From assembly GCA_016704535.1 (NCBI GenBank), contig JADIZZ010000011.1:1-13648 (forward strand): a stretch of 13,648 nucleotides of DNA, written 5' to 3'. Origin of the DNA: Betaproteobacteria bacterium. Lineage in GTDB: Bacteria > Pseudomonadota > Gammaproteobacteria > Burkholderiales > Burkholderiaceae_C. Every line of letters starts with the position of its first letter. Position 1 is the first letter of the stretch. This document shows positions 6,956 to 13,648 of this stretch, piece by piece. The position numbers and the translations under genes were made by a program. Under the pieces are notes generated by a model. The model searched no databases. It was not told the DNA's origin and saw nothing but the letters and a program-made list of their open reading frames with translations.

Positions 6956-8300
6956 CCGGCAGGGCCGGCAGGCGCAACTCGACGCGCAGGCCGCCCAGGC
7001 GCGCACTGCGGCCGAGCGCCAGCGTGGCGCCATGCGCGTCGGCGATGGCCTTGACGATGGCCAGCCCGAGCCCGTTGCCTGCCGCCGCTGCGCCGGGCAC
7101 GCGGTAGAAGCGGTCGAAGACGCGCGCGCGCTCGGCCTCGGCGATGCCGGGGCCGCTGTCCTCGACGTGCAGGCACAGCGTGTCGCCTTCGCGCTGCAGC
7201 CCGACGTCGACACGGCCGCCGGCGGGCGTGTACTTCACGGCGTTGTCGAGCAGGTTGCGCAGCAGCACACGCAGCGCCTCGGCGTCGCCGGCGACCGCGG
7301 TGCCTGTGGCGGCCTCGCCCGCGGCGGCGTCCGCCGGCACCAGGCCGAGGTCGATGCCGCGCTGCTGCGCCGCGGCCGCCACGTCGGCCAGGGCCAGGCG
7401 CAGCACGGCCATCGGCGCCAGGGGCCCGAGCGCGGGGCCGGCGCCGTCCTGCTGGCGCGCCAGCAGCAGCAACTGGTCAACGAGGTGTGTCGCGCGTTCG
7501 ATGCCCGCGTCCAGGCGCAGCACGGCCCGCTGGCGCGCGTCGTCGTCGGCTGCGCGCGCCAGGCCCTGCACCTGCAGCTTCAGCGCCGCCAGCGGCGAGC
7601 GCAGTTCGTGTGCGGCGTCGGCGACGAAGCGCTTCTGCGCGCCGAAGGCCTGCTGCAGGCGACCGAAGAGCCCATTCAGTTCATGCACCAGCGGGCGGAT
7701 CTCGTCGGGCAGCGGACGCTCGTCGGCCAGGGGTGCCAGGTCATCGGCGCGGCGCTGCGCCAGCTGCCCGCGCAAGCGCTGCAGCGGAGCCAGCGTGCTG
7801 CCCACCACCCACCAGGCCGCCGCGAGCAGCAGCGGCACCAGCCAGGCCATCGGGGCGACGGTGCGCAGCGCCAGCGTGCGCGCCATGTGGCGCCGTACGG
7901 CCATGTCCTGCGCCACCTGGATCACCTGGCGCGGCGTCTGCAGCGAGAACACGCGGTAGGTGCTGCCGCGTGCCTGCACGGTGGAGTAGCCGAGTACGGC
8001 GCGCTCGGGCAGCTCGGCGCGGCGCGCCGAGCGGTAGATCTGCTGGCCGTCGGCCGACCAGATCTGCACGACGAAGTCGAAGTTCTCCTCGTCGTGCTCG
8101 GGTTCGTCGGCGCCGTGTTCGAAGGGCAGGCCGCCGCGCAGCGACAGCGCCGTCTGTTGCATGTGGTAATCGAACACCGCGTCGGCCTCGGCCAGCGCGG
8201 TGCGGTAGGCCACCGCCGCCTGCACCGCGGCCACCAGCGCGATGGCCACGCCCAGGTAGACGAGCAGCCGGGTGCGCAGCGAATGCGGCTGGAGCATCAT
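6951..8300 (-). CDS. QseC/PmrB-type sensor histidine kinase
   Basis: Intact 449-residue inner-membrane kinase. TM1 is about 11-31, a periplasmic sensor region about 32-147 has an acidic patch (EHGADEPEHDEENFDF, 61-76), TM2 about 148-168, followed by HAMP. The H-box is FVADAAHELRSPLAAL with the phospho-accepting His231; the N-box NLLDNAVKYTP is at 349-359; G1 DSGPGI at 381-386, DRFYR at 396-400, and G2 GNGLGLAIV at 408-416. All catalytic motifs are intact. Two ATGs are adjacent (8300 and 8297); either could be used, and the ribosome site is weak. It starts ten bases after the regulator stop, so the two form an operon. The acidic periplasmic patch recalls metal- or cationic-peptide-sensing kinases, an inference only. 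Confidence 0.92.
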   Translation of the reverse strand: MMLQPHSLRTRLLVYLGVAIALVAAVQAAVAYRTALAEADAVFDYHMQQTALSLRGGLPFEHGADEPEHDEENFDFVVQIWSADGQQIYRSARRAELPERAVLGYSTVQARGSTYRVFSLQTPRQVIQVAQDMAVRRHMARTLALRTVAPMAWLVPLLLAAAWWVVGSTLAPLQRLRGQLAQRRADDLAPLADERPLPDEIRPLVHELNGLFGRLQQAFGAQKRFVADAAHELRSPLAALKLQVQGLARAADDDARQRAVLRLDAGIERATHLVDQLLLLARQQDGAGPALGPLAPMAVLRLALADVAAAAQQRGIDLGLVPADAAAGEAATGTAVAGDAEALRVLLRNLLDNAVKYTPAGGRVDVGLQREGDTLCLHVEDSGPGIAEAERARVFDRFYRVPGAAAAGNGLGLAIVKAIADAHGATLALGRSARLGGLRVELRLPALPA

Positions 8301-8310
8301 GCGGCGGGGC

Positions 8311-8970
8311 TCAAGACTTGGGCACCATGTAGCCGACGCCGCGCACGTTCTGGATCAGCGCCGAGCCGAGCTTGCGGCGCAGGCCATAGACATAGACCTC
8401 GACGGCGTTGCTGCTGATGTCGTCCTTCCAGCTGTAGAGCTTCTCCTCGAGCTGCGCGCGCGACAGCAGCACGCCGGGGCGGGCGATCAGCGGTTCCAGC
8501 ACCGCCCATTCGCGCGCCGTCAGCACCACCGGTGCGCCGTCCACCGTGACCTCGCTCGTGGCCGGGTGGATGGCCACGCCGCCATGCGTGTAGACGGGTT
8601 CGGCGCGCCCGGCGGCGCGGCGCAGCAGCGCGCGGATGCGCGCCAGCAGTTCGTCGAGGGCGTAGGGCTTGACGATGTAATCGTCGGCGCCGGCGTCCAG
8701 GCCGGCGATGCGCTGCGCCACGGCGTCGCGCGCTGTGGCGATGAGCACCGGCGTGCGGTCACCGCGTTCGCGCAGTTCGGCCAGCACGGCCAGGCCGTCG
8801 CGCCGCGGCAGGCCCAGGTCGAGCAGCACCAGGTCGTAGTGCTGGGCCAGCAGCGCCGTCGCGGCCATCTCGCCGTCGCGCACCCAGTCCACGGCGTAGT
8901 GCTCGTCGCGCAGCAGGTCGAGCACGGCCTCGCCGATCATCGTGTCGTCCTCGACCAGCAGCAGGCGCAT
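8311..8970 (-). CDS. QseB/PmrA-type response regulator
   Basis: Intact 219-residue OmpR-family regulator. The receiver has the acidic pair Asp8-Asp9, phospho-acceptor Asp51 in VLLDLGLP, Thr79 and Lys101 in VKPYALDELLARI. The winged helix includes LTAREWAVLEPLIARPGVLL, SNAVEVYVYGLRRKLG and the final GVGYMVPKS. The frame stays open upstream to 9003, but the start at 8970 is chosen because MRLLLVEDD is the family start and GGGAAG lies just before it. First gene of the - strand run regulator-kinase-protease-channel-DedA. A box matching this family's known binding sites lies upstream at 9037-9053, so self-activation is likely. Confidence 0.92.
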   Translation of the reverse strand: MRLLLVEDDTMIGEAVLDLLRDEHYAVDWVRDGEMAATALLAQHYDLVLLDLGLPRRDGLAVLAELRERGDRTPVLIATARDAVAQRIAGLDAGADDYIVKPYALDELLARIRALLRRAAGRAEPVYTHGGVAIHPATSEVTVDGAPVVLTAREWAVLEPLIARPGVLLSRAQLEEKLYSWKDDISSNAVEVYVYGLRRKLGSALIQNVRGVGYMVPKS

Positions 8971-9019
8971 CGTGCTTCCCGGGTTGTTGGGGTGCGCGCG
9001 CACGCGAACCCTGGCGGAG

Positions 9020-9053
9020 ACTGTATGGAAACGTGTCTTAGGCCGGGCTTAAG
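9020..9053 (-). promoter_or_regulatory. PmrA/QseB-type box and promoter of the two-component operon
   Basis: CTTAGG-N5-CTTAAG at 9037-9053 (+ strand). On the - strand, CTTAAG-N5-CCTAAG is followed after 11 bases by TACAGT (9025-9020), a fair -10 hexamer. The second half-site sits where a -35 would be, typical of activator-dependent promoters of this family. Together with flanking bases, 20 of 21 positions match the copy at 6937-6957. It lies about 120 bases upstream of the divergent gene at 9176 and might also affect it. Confidence 0.75.
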
Positions 9054-9175
9054 CCCCGCGGCGCGGCGTCGTCGCAAAGGACCCGGGGCCCGTTGTGATC
9101 AGCAAGTCCGACGCAAAGCGGACCGCCTCAACAGACCCGGGGCATCCACGGGTTGTTCTCTCCACAGGACACATC

Positions 9176-9469
9176 ATGACCTCGACCAAGACCCTCATCG
9201 CCGCCACCCTGCTCGGCACCGCTTCGATGTTCAGCTTCGCCCAGGTGCCGGCTGCCGCCGCCGCGCCGGCGGCTGCCAAGGCGCCTGTCGCCGCAGCCGT
9301 CACCGCAGCCCCGGCAGCGCAGACGCCGGCCCTCACCAAGGCCGACACCGCAGTGAAGGCCGAGAAGCCCGCCAAGGCGACGAAGCAAGTGAAGACGGTC
9401 AAGCACACCAAGGCCGCCAAGGCTGCGAAGACCGACAGCGTTGCACCGGCCGCTGCGCCGACCAAGTGA
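9176..9469 (+). CDS. exported Ala/Lys-rich small protein
   Basis: A 97-residue protein with a signal peptide (MTSTKTLIAATLLGTASMFS, cleavage probably after FA at residues 21-22). The mature part is low complexity: an Ala/Pro/Val stretch to about residue 55, then a basic stretch with Lys every two to four residues (VKAEKPAKATKQVKTVKHTK), ending Ala/Pro-rich. No cysteines and almost no aromatics after the signal. The start at 9176 is chosen for the signal peptide; AGGA lies about eight bases upstream. Probably intrinsically disordered and periplasmic. Composition recalls the enterobacterial acid-shock protein Asr, a likeness in style and not proven homology. Divergent from the two-component operon and followed by a strong terminator. 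Confidence 0.75.
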   Translation: MTSTKTLIAATLLGTASMFSFAQVPAAAAAPAAAKAPVAAAVTAAPAAQTPALTKADTAVKAEKPAKATKQVKTVKHTKAAKAAKTDSVAPAAAPTK

Positions 9470-9504
9470 TCGCGGCCTGACCGGGCCCTGCCCGGTCGGT
9501 TCGA

Positions 9505-9538
9505 GGCCCCTGCGGTTCACGCCGCAGGGGCCGTTTTC
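9505..9538 (+). terminator. intrinsic terminator after the Ala/Lys-rich protein gene
   Basis: A perfect 11-base stem (GGCCCCTGCGG / CCGCAGGGGCC) with loop TTCACG, followed by GTTTTC. A smaller seven-base hairpin (GACCGGG / CCCGGTC, about 9479-9497) precedes it. The T tract overlaps the stop codon of the convergent TerB-like gene. Confidence 0.85.
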
Positions 9539-10011
9539 ATTGGCCCGCTGCGGCCTTGGCGCGCAGCTTGGCGTGGATGTAGGCGCCGTGCGGCAGGTGC
9601 AGCAGGTCGGCGATGCGCCACAGCACGTGGTTCTCGTGCGCGCTGAGCTGGCCGTCGGCGTAGGCCACGGCCCACATCGCTTCCACCACCTGCACCTTCT
9701 GCGCGTGGTCGAGCCGGTCGTTCAGCGCGCTGGTGAAGGCGTGGAAGTCGGTGGCGTGCCGGGCGCTGTGCTCCGCCAGTTCGAGCAGCCGCGCCACCTC
9801 GTCGTCGGCAAGCTCAAAGCGCTGCCGCAACACGTCCAGCACGGCCTGGCGCTCGGCGTCGCTGCATTCGGTGTCGGCGCGCATCACTTCCACCAGCAGC
9901 ACCGCGGTGGCCAGGTGCAGGCGGTGTTCGGCGCTGCTGCCGGCGCCGGAGTTCCCCGCGACCGGCGGCGCGAGCAGGGTGTCGAAAAGGTCCTGCAGGC
10001 GTGCGCAGCAT
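9537..10011 (-). CDS. TerB-like protein, one frameshift near the start
   Basis: About 157 residues of the all-helical TerB/COG4103 type, whose members are linked to tellurite resistance and metal or stress response; biochemical role unknown. The body is continuous: HRLHLATAVLLVEVMRADTE, SDAERQAVLDVLRQRF, and AMWAVAYADGQLSAHENHVL with two acidic motifs (ADTECSDAE and YADGQLSAHE) typical of the fold. The ATG 10011-10009 is followed after three codons by one extra base; removing it gives MLRRLQDLFDTLLAPP. The frame open to 10037 is the alternative without a shift but lacks the natural start. It lies 15 bases after the M20 peptidase gene on the same strand, probably one operon. Confidence 0.75.
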
Positions 10012-10026
10012 GGTGGTGTCGAAGCC

Positions 10027-11429
10027 TCAGGCGGCACGCCGCGGCAGCGTGGCGGCCTGCTCGCCCAGGTCCCAGAACAGGCCCGTCATCATCGCCAGCG
10101 CCTCGCGCACCACGGGCACAAGCAGGTGCTCGTCGGGCGCGTGCTGGCTGCAGGCTTAGCCCGGTAGCTGTGCGGCACCCACACCGTGGGCAGGCCCAGG
10201 ATGTCGGCGAAGACGTCGTTGGGCAGGCTGCCGCCCAGGTTGGGCAGCAGCGCCGGCGCCTTGCCGGTGCTCTTCTCGATCGACGCCAGCGCAAAACGCA
10301 CCCAGGCGTTGTCGGGGTCCAGGCGCGTGGCAGCCATCACCGTGGGCGCGCTGACCTCGATGTCGCCGTAGCCGTGTGCGGCCAGGCGCGTCTGCACGGC
10401 CTCGCGCAGTGTCGACACGTCGGTGCCGACGACGAAGCGCATGTGCATCGTCGCTTTCGCGCTGGCCGGAATCGCGTTGACCGGGAAGGCGGGGTTGCCG
10501 GTGGCCATCGCCAGCACTTCCAGCGTATTCCAGGCGATCACGCGTTCGGCGGGGCTCAGGCCGGGTTCGCCCCAGTCGATATCGACCTCCGGGTCGCCGG
10601 GGTCGCCGCCGAACTGCAGGCTGGCCAGCGCCGCGCGCACGTTGGCGGGGATGGGCGGCGGGCGCAGCGCCGGCACGCGGATGACGCCGCGGCCGTCAAC
10701 CAGGCAAGCGATGGCATTCGCCAGCACCGTGCCCGGGTTCTTCAGAAGGCCACCCAGTTGCCGCTGTGGTGCGCGCTTCGCGCAACTTCAGCGTGAGCTC
10801 GAAGTTGGCGACACCGCGTGAGCCCAGGAAGACCGTGGGCCGGTCGCGGCGCAGGCGCGGGCCGTCGCTGGCAATCAGCACATTGGCGGACAGTGCTTCG
10901 CGTTGCGCGGTGCAGAAGTCGGCCAGACCGGGTGAGCCGGTCTCTTCACCGGTCTCGACGAGCCACTTGACGTTGAAGCCCAGGTTGCCGCGCGCCTTCA
11001 GCACCTGCGCCAGTGCCGCGATGTTGATGCTGTGCTGCCCCTTGTTGTCGGCCGTGCCGCGGCCGTAGAGACGTTCACCGTCCTGCGCCAGCGTCCACGG
11101 GCCGTGGCCTCGCGTCCAGCTCGCATCCTGGCCGCGGATGACGTCGCCGTGGCCATAGATCAGCACCGTGGGCAGGTGATCGCCTTCGTGGCGCTTCGCG
11201 ATCATCAGTGGGCCGTGGCGGCCGTCGGGGTTGGCATGCAGGCTGCAAATGAAGCCCAAAGCGGCCAGCGTGGGCGCCATCTCGCCTTCAAGGTAGGTCT
11301 GCAGTGCTGGGCCGAGGTCCGGGTCCTGGCTCTCGGTGCGGATGGCCACGCGCCGCGCCAGGTCGCGCCGAAGGCGCCGCTGTCGAAGTGTTCGACGGCG
11401 GCCTGCAGCAGCGCGACGGCGCGGGTCAC
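10027..11429 (-). pseudogene. M20-family metallopeptidase, several frameshifts
   Basis: About 467 residues when reconstructed: a zinc-dependent dipeptidase/amidohydrolase of the M20 family. GTG at 11429 overlaps the previous gene's stop by four bases (GTGA). Metal-binding and catalytic motifs are all present: YGHGDV (His, Asp), DNKGQ (bridging Asp), ETGEETGS (catalytic Glu pair), ASDGP, HHSGNW, and the C-terminal CSQHAPDEH. Shifts occur near 11360-11370, twice at about 10745-10785, and near 10150-10165, where five net extra bases include a TAA-like run. The protein ends LGEQAATLPRRAA. No signal peptide, so probably cytoplasmic. The substrate cannot be inferred. With all active-site motifs kept, sequencing error is as likely as true inactivation. 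Confidence 0.85.
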
Positions 11430-11725
11430 GATTTCGTCACCAGCTCGAAGTGTTCCACCACCGGCGGCGCGGCGAAGTAGGGGCCGACGATGGCGCGCCA
11501 CTCGGGAAACGCGGGCCGCCGCGGGAAGGCGACAGTGTGGTCTTCCAGCGTGTCCCAGAAAGACCTGCAGGATGTAGCGCTCGGGGCTTTCGACGCCGCG
11601 GTTGACCTTGGCGCCCCCGAAGCCTTGGGCGCGGTTGATCACGGTGGCGATGCCCCGCGCGATGGCTTCTTCGAAGGCGGCGTTCTGGCCGGGGTGGATG
11701 CGGATGTCGGCGAGTTCAGGATCAC
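11426..11725 (-). pseudogene. ABM-domain (antibiotic biosynthesis monooxygenase fold) protein, two frameshifts
   Basis: About 99 residues. GTG at 11725 with GGGAG six bases upstream; the reading GTG-ATC-CTG then loses one base near 11715 before LADIRIHPGQNAAFEEAIAR. The middle IATVINRAQGFGGAKVNRGV and ESPERYILQVF are continuous; one extra T near 11556 breaks the family's FWDTLEDHTVAF motif. The end PAFPEWRAIVGPYFAAPP and VEHFELVTKS is typical of this small ferredoxin-like family, which includes heme-degrading and quinone-oxidising enzymes but many members without known substrate. The stop overlaps the GTG of the M20 gene by four bases, so the two are translationally coupled. Confidence 0.8.
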
Positions 11726-11790
11726 GGCGGGCTCCCTCAGGCGGTGGGCCGGTCAGTATCCCACGGCGCAGGACAGCCCTAAACTCGGCT

Positions 11791-11803
11791 TTATCGATTA
11801 TCC
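11791..11803. promoter_or_regulatory. AT-rich site between divergent genes
   Basis: TTATCGATTATCC is an AT-rich near-palindrome centred on ATCGAT inside very GC-rich DNA. It lies 66 bases from the ABM start and 29 bases from the GntR start. Its place between a GntR-type regulator and its divergent target makes it a candidate operator or -10 region. No experimental or consensus support was available. Confidence 0.35.
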
Positions 11804-11831
11804 CCAGCGCACGGCCCCCGTGCCGCCCGCC

Positions 11832-12541
11832 ATGGCCCGCAAACACGCCCTCAGCGACGAGCCCCGACAGCCAGCCCGTCACCCGCGCCGGCGCGGTGTA
11901 CGAGCGCCTGCGCGCCGACATCACGCACGGTATGCCGGAACCCGGCAGCAAGCTGCGCGTCGAGGAGCCATGTGCACACGCTACGGCGTGAGCGCCGCCC
12001 GCTGCGCGAGGCACTGAGCCGGCTCTCGGCCGAGGGCCTGGTGGAACGCTCCGAGCAGCGAGGCTTCAACGTCGCGCCGCTGAAGTGGGACGAACTGCCG
12101 ACGCTCACGCGCAACCGCGTGCAGCTCGAAGGGCTGGCGCTGCGCGAGTCCATCGAGGAGCGCGACGCTGCCTGGGAAGACGCGCTGGTGCTGCTGGTGC
12201 ACCGGCTGTCGCGCACGCCACGTTCGCTGTCGGCCGACCACTACGTGCCCAACCCGGCCTGGGAGGCGCTGCACCGCGAATTCCACCGCGGCCTGCTGGC
12301 GCGCTGCCCGTCGCGCTGGCTGCGCGCCTTCTGCGACACGCTGGCCGACGAGGCCTACCGCTTCCGTCAGCTGGCGGCCAACCGCAGTTTCAGTTCACGC
12401 AACGAACACGCCGAGCACGTGGCGATCTTCACCGCCGCGCTGGAGGCCGTGCCGACGACGCATGCGCGGCTGCTGGGCGAGCACTACACGCACCTCGGCC
12501 AGCGTGGCTTCGCAGGCGCGCGAGCAGGGCACGCGCCTTGA
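11832..12541 (+). pseudogene. GntR-family regulator with FCD domain, three frameshifts
   Basis: About 236 residues when reconstructed. The winged-helix N-terminus spans VYERLRADITHGMPEPGSKL, CTRYGVSAA and LREALSRLSAEGLVERSEQR. The FCD ligand-binding domain follows from about 12085: LEGLALRESIEERDAAWEDA, ALHREFHRGLLARCPSRWLR, NEHAEHVAIFTAALEAVP and LLGEHYTHLGQRGF, with His residues placed as in metal-binding FCD regulators. Shifts lie near 11865, 11968 and 11997, all in the DNA-binding part; the C-terminal domain is intact. Such regulators usually repress a neighbouring catabolic operon in response to an organic acid. Divergent from ABM-M20-TerB and converging, 10 bases apart, on the dioxygenase gene, either of which could be the target. 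Confidence 0.85.
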
Positions 12542-12551
12542 AGCCGGCACG

Positions 12552-13383
12552 TCAGGCCGCGGCCAGCACGATGTCGATGTCCATCACCGGCACGTCGGCG
12601 TCGGGAGTGGTCTCGTAGCGCCGCACCAGCGCCGCCCGCACGCCGAAGACGGCATCGCTGGCCGGGTAGGTCGGCGGCGTCGAAGAGCTCGGTCACCAGC
12701 GTGCGGTGGGCCGGCGCCTGAACGATGAGGTGGTGATGCGCCGGCCGCCAGGCGCTGCGCCCGGCCGGGGCGACGACGTCGCCACGCCGGGCCGTCGGTC
12801 GGGATCTGGTAGGGCTGCGGCTTGATGGTGCGGACGGCGAAGCGACCGGCGGCGTCCACCTTCAGCTGGCAACGCAGGTTGTCCTGCGGCTGGCTGCTGT
12901 CCATCTGCCAGTACAGGCCGTTGGCGGCGTTCTGCCAGAAGTCGAGCGAGGCTTCGGGCAGCGGCTGGCCCTGTGACCCGAGCACTCGGCCGCGCAGCAG
13001 CACCACCTCGCCGGGGTTGTCGCGCGTCAGGTCGGCGGGGTTGTCGCACCACTGGCGAGCCCACGGTGTGGAAGGGCCCTCGAGCACGCTGCCTGGCGTG
13101 GCGCCCGGTGTGCTGGCCAGCGGGTCGACCAGACTGCTCAGGGGCCCAGCACGTCGGACAGCAGGCTGAATTCGCTGCGGTTGGCGCTGCTGATGTCGCC
13201 TGCACGGTGCAGGAAGGCGAGCGCGCAGCGCGCCATCAGTCATGCGTCAGGCGCGTGGCCTTGGCGTAGAGCGTGCAGGTGCTGCACCAGCTGCTGCAGC
13301 AGTTCGCGGCGGCGGGCGTCGGGCACACCGTCGAAGCTGGCGACCGCGGCCGCCGTGATGTTGTCCAGGCGGATGTCGCTCAT
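12552..13383 (-). pseudogene. intradiol ring-cleavage dioxygenase, many frameshifts
   Basis: About 277 residues when reconstructed: a non-heme Fe(III) enzyme opening catechol-type rings between the two hydroxyls. The start MSDIRLDNITAAAVASFDG at 13383 overlaps the previous stop (ATGA). Next come ANRSEFSLLSDVLG, VLEGPFHTVGSP and EVVLLRGRVLGSQGQPLPEA. Iron ligands are visible: Tyr in ANGLYWQMDS, Tyr in IKPQPYQIPTDGP, and the His pair in WRPAHHHLIVQAP. The end is DAVFGVRAALVRRYE and DVPVMDIDIVLAAA. At least six frame changes are needed, near 13260, 13225, 13145, 13060, 12795 and 12675. It resembles the hydroxyquinol/catechol 1,2-dioxygenase branch; the exact substrate is uncertain. Confidence 0.85.
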
Positions 13384-13648
13384 GCCGTCACCCGGATTGC
13401 TTTGAAGCAGCCCCACGCCTTCGATCTGGATCTCGATCGTGTCGCCGGCCTTGCATCCACCGCGGCGTGCGCGCGTAGCCCACGCCAGCCGGTGTGCCGC
13501 TCCACCATCGCCGGTCTCGGAGGCGTCATCGCCTCGCTCAGCAGCGCGATGGTGCGGGCCACGCCGAACACACCATGTCCGAGGTGGTGGCGGCATCCAC
13601 GCGGCCGTTGAGCCGGCCCTCGATGTGCAGGCCGGTACGGCCGGGCGG
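13380..13648 (-). pseudogene. fumarylacetoacetate-hydrolase family protein, C-terminal part, frameshifted
   Basis: Only the last 90 or so codons lie in the window; the start is beyond the right edge. Family signature pieces are NGRVDAATTSDMV, FGVARTIALLSEAMT, a shifted ETGDG, GVGYAR-like stretch, then AGDTIEIQIEGVGLL and SNP-VTA before the TGA. At least four one-base shifts break it. These enzymes hydrolyse or decarboxylate/hydrate ring-fission products in aromatic catabolism. The stop overlaps the dioxygenase ATG by four bases, so the two were one translational unit of a degradation operon. Confidence 0.75.

Noticed and set aside
6711..8417. Long open + strand frame of over 560 codons opposite the sensor kinase
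   Set aside because: It is antisense to an intact kinase with all catalytic motifs, and its translation is rich in Arg, Gln and His with no recognisable domain; a shadow of GC-rich coding DNA.
9490..9512. GGTTCGA resembling a tRNA T-loop
   Set aside because: No acceptor, D or anticodon arm can be built around it; it is next to the terminator hairpin.
10150..10165. GGCTTAGCC resembling a half-site of the regulator box
   Set aside because: Only one half-site, no partner at five-base spacing, and it lies inside the M20 gene at an irregular stretch.
9441..10796. Long open + strand frame opposite TerB-like and M20 genes
   Set aside because: Antisense to recognisable proteins and crosses a strong terminator.
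1..13648. CRISPR arrays, insertion sequences, rRNA or tRNA genes
   Set aside because: No regularly spaced repeats, transposase motifs, terminal inverted repeats or RNA gene signatures were seen by eye.

Overview
The window is very GC-rich, with strong third-position GC bias. Its protein repertoire (QseBC/PmrAB-type two-component system, DedA, Do-type protease, FCD-type GntR regulator, intradiol dioxygenase) points to a betaproteobacterium, probably Burkholderiales of the Rubrivivax/Leptothrix/Ideonella kind. This placement is inferred from protein style only.

Layout, left to right. (1) 1-2445, + strand: remains of an OmpR-family response regulator and its sensor kinase, both with many frameshifts. 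(2) 2511-3249, +: a CrtA-like protein with a TTG start, converging on a small lipoprotein (3297-3632, -). (3) 3886-4437, +: a 24-residue membrane microprotein, then a PRC-barrel protein. (4) 8970 down to 4306, - strand: five collinear genes, response regulator, histidine kinase, Do-type periplasmic protease, K+-channel-like protein and DedA protein. Near-identical CTTAGG-N5-CTTAAG boxes of the PmrA/QseB type lie before the regulator gene (9037-9053) and before the protease gene (6939-6955). (5) 9176-9469, +: a divergent exported Ala/Lys-rich small protein ending in a strong terminator. (6) 11725 down to 9537, -: antibiotic-biosynthesis-monooxygenase (ABM) fold protein, M20 metallopeptidase and TerB-like protein, with a divergent GntR regulator (11832-12541, +). 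(7) 13648 down to 12552, -: the 3' end of a fumarylacetoacetate-hydrolase family gene overlapping an intradiol ring-cleavage dioxygenase, part of an aromatic degradation operon that continues beyond the window.

The most coherent unit is region 4-5. It reads as an envelope-stress module: the two-component system probably regulates itself and, through a second internal box, the periplasmic protease. The channel and DedA proteins lie downstream on the same strand.

Single-base frameshifts are common and unevenly spread. The block 6951-9469 and the channel gene are clean, while the two ends (1-2445 and 9990-13648) are dense with shifts. Where the expected protein can be traced, most shifts look like single-base insertions, and the homologous reading resumes immediately in another frame. 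This fits consensus sequencing error at least as well as real gene decay. Broken genes are given their full reconstructed extent. Those with one or two shifts and a full domain set are typed CDS; more heavily broken ones, and the twice-shifted small ABM gene, are typed pseudogene.
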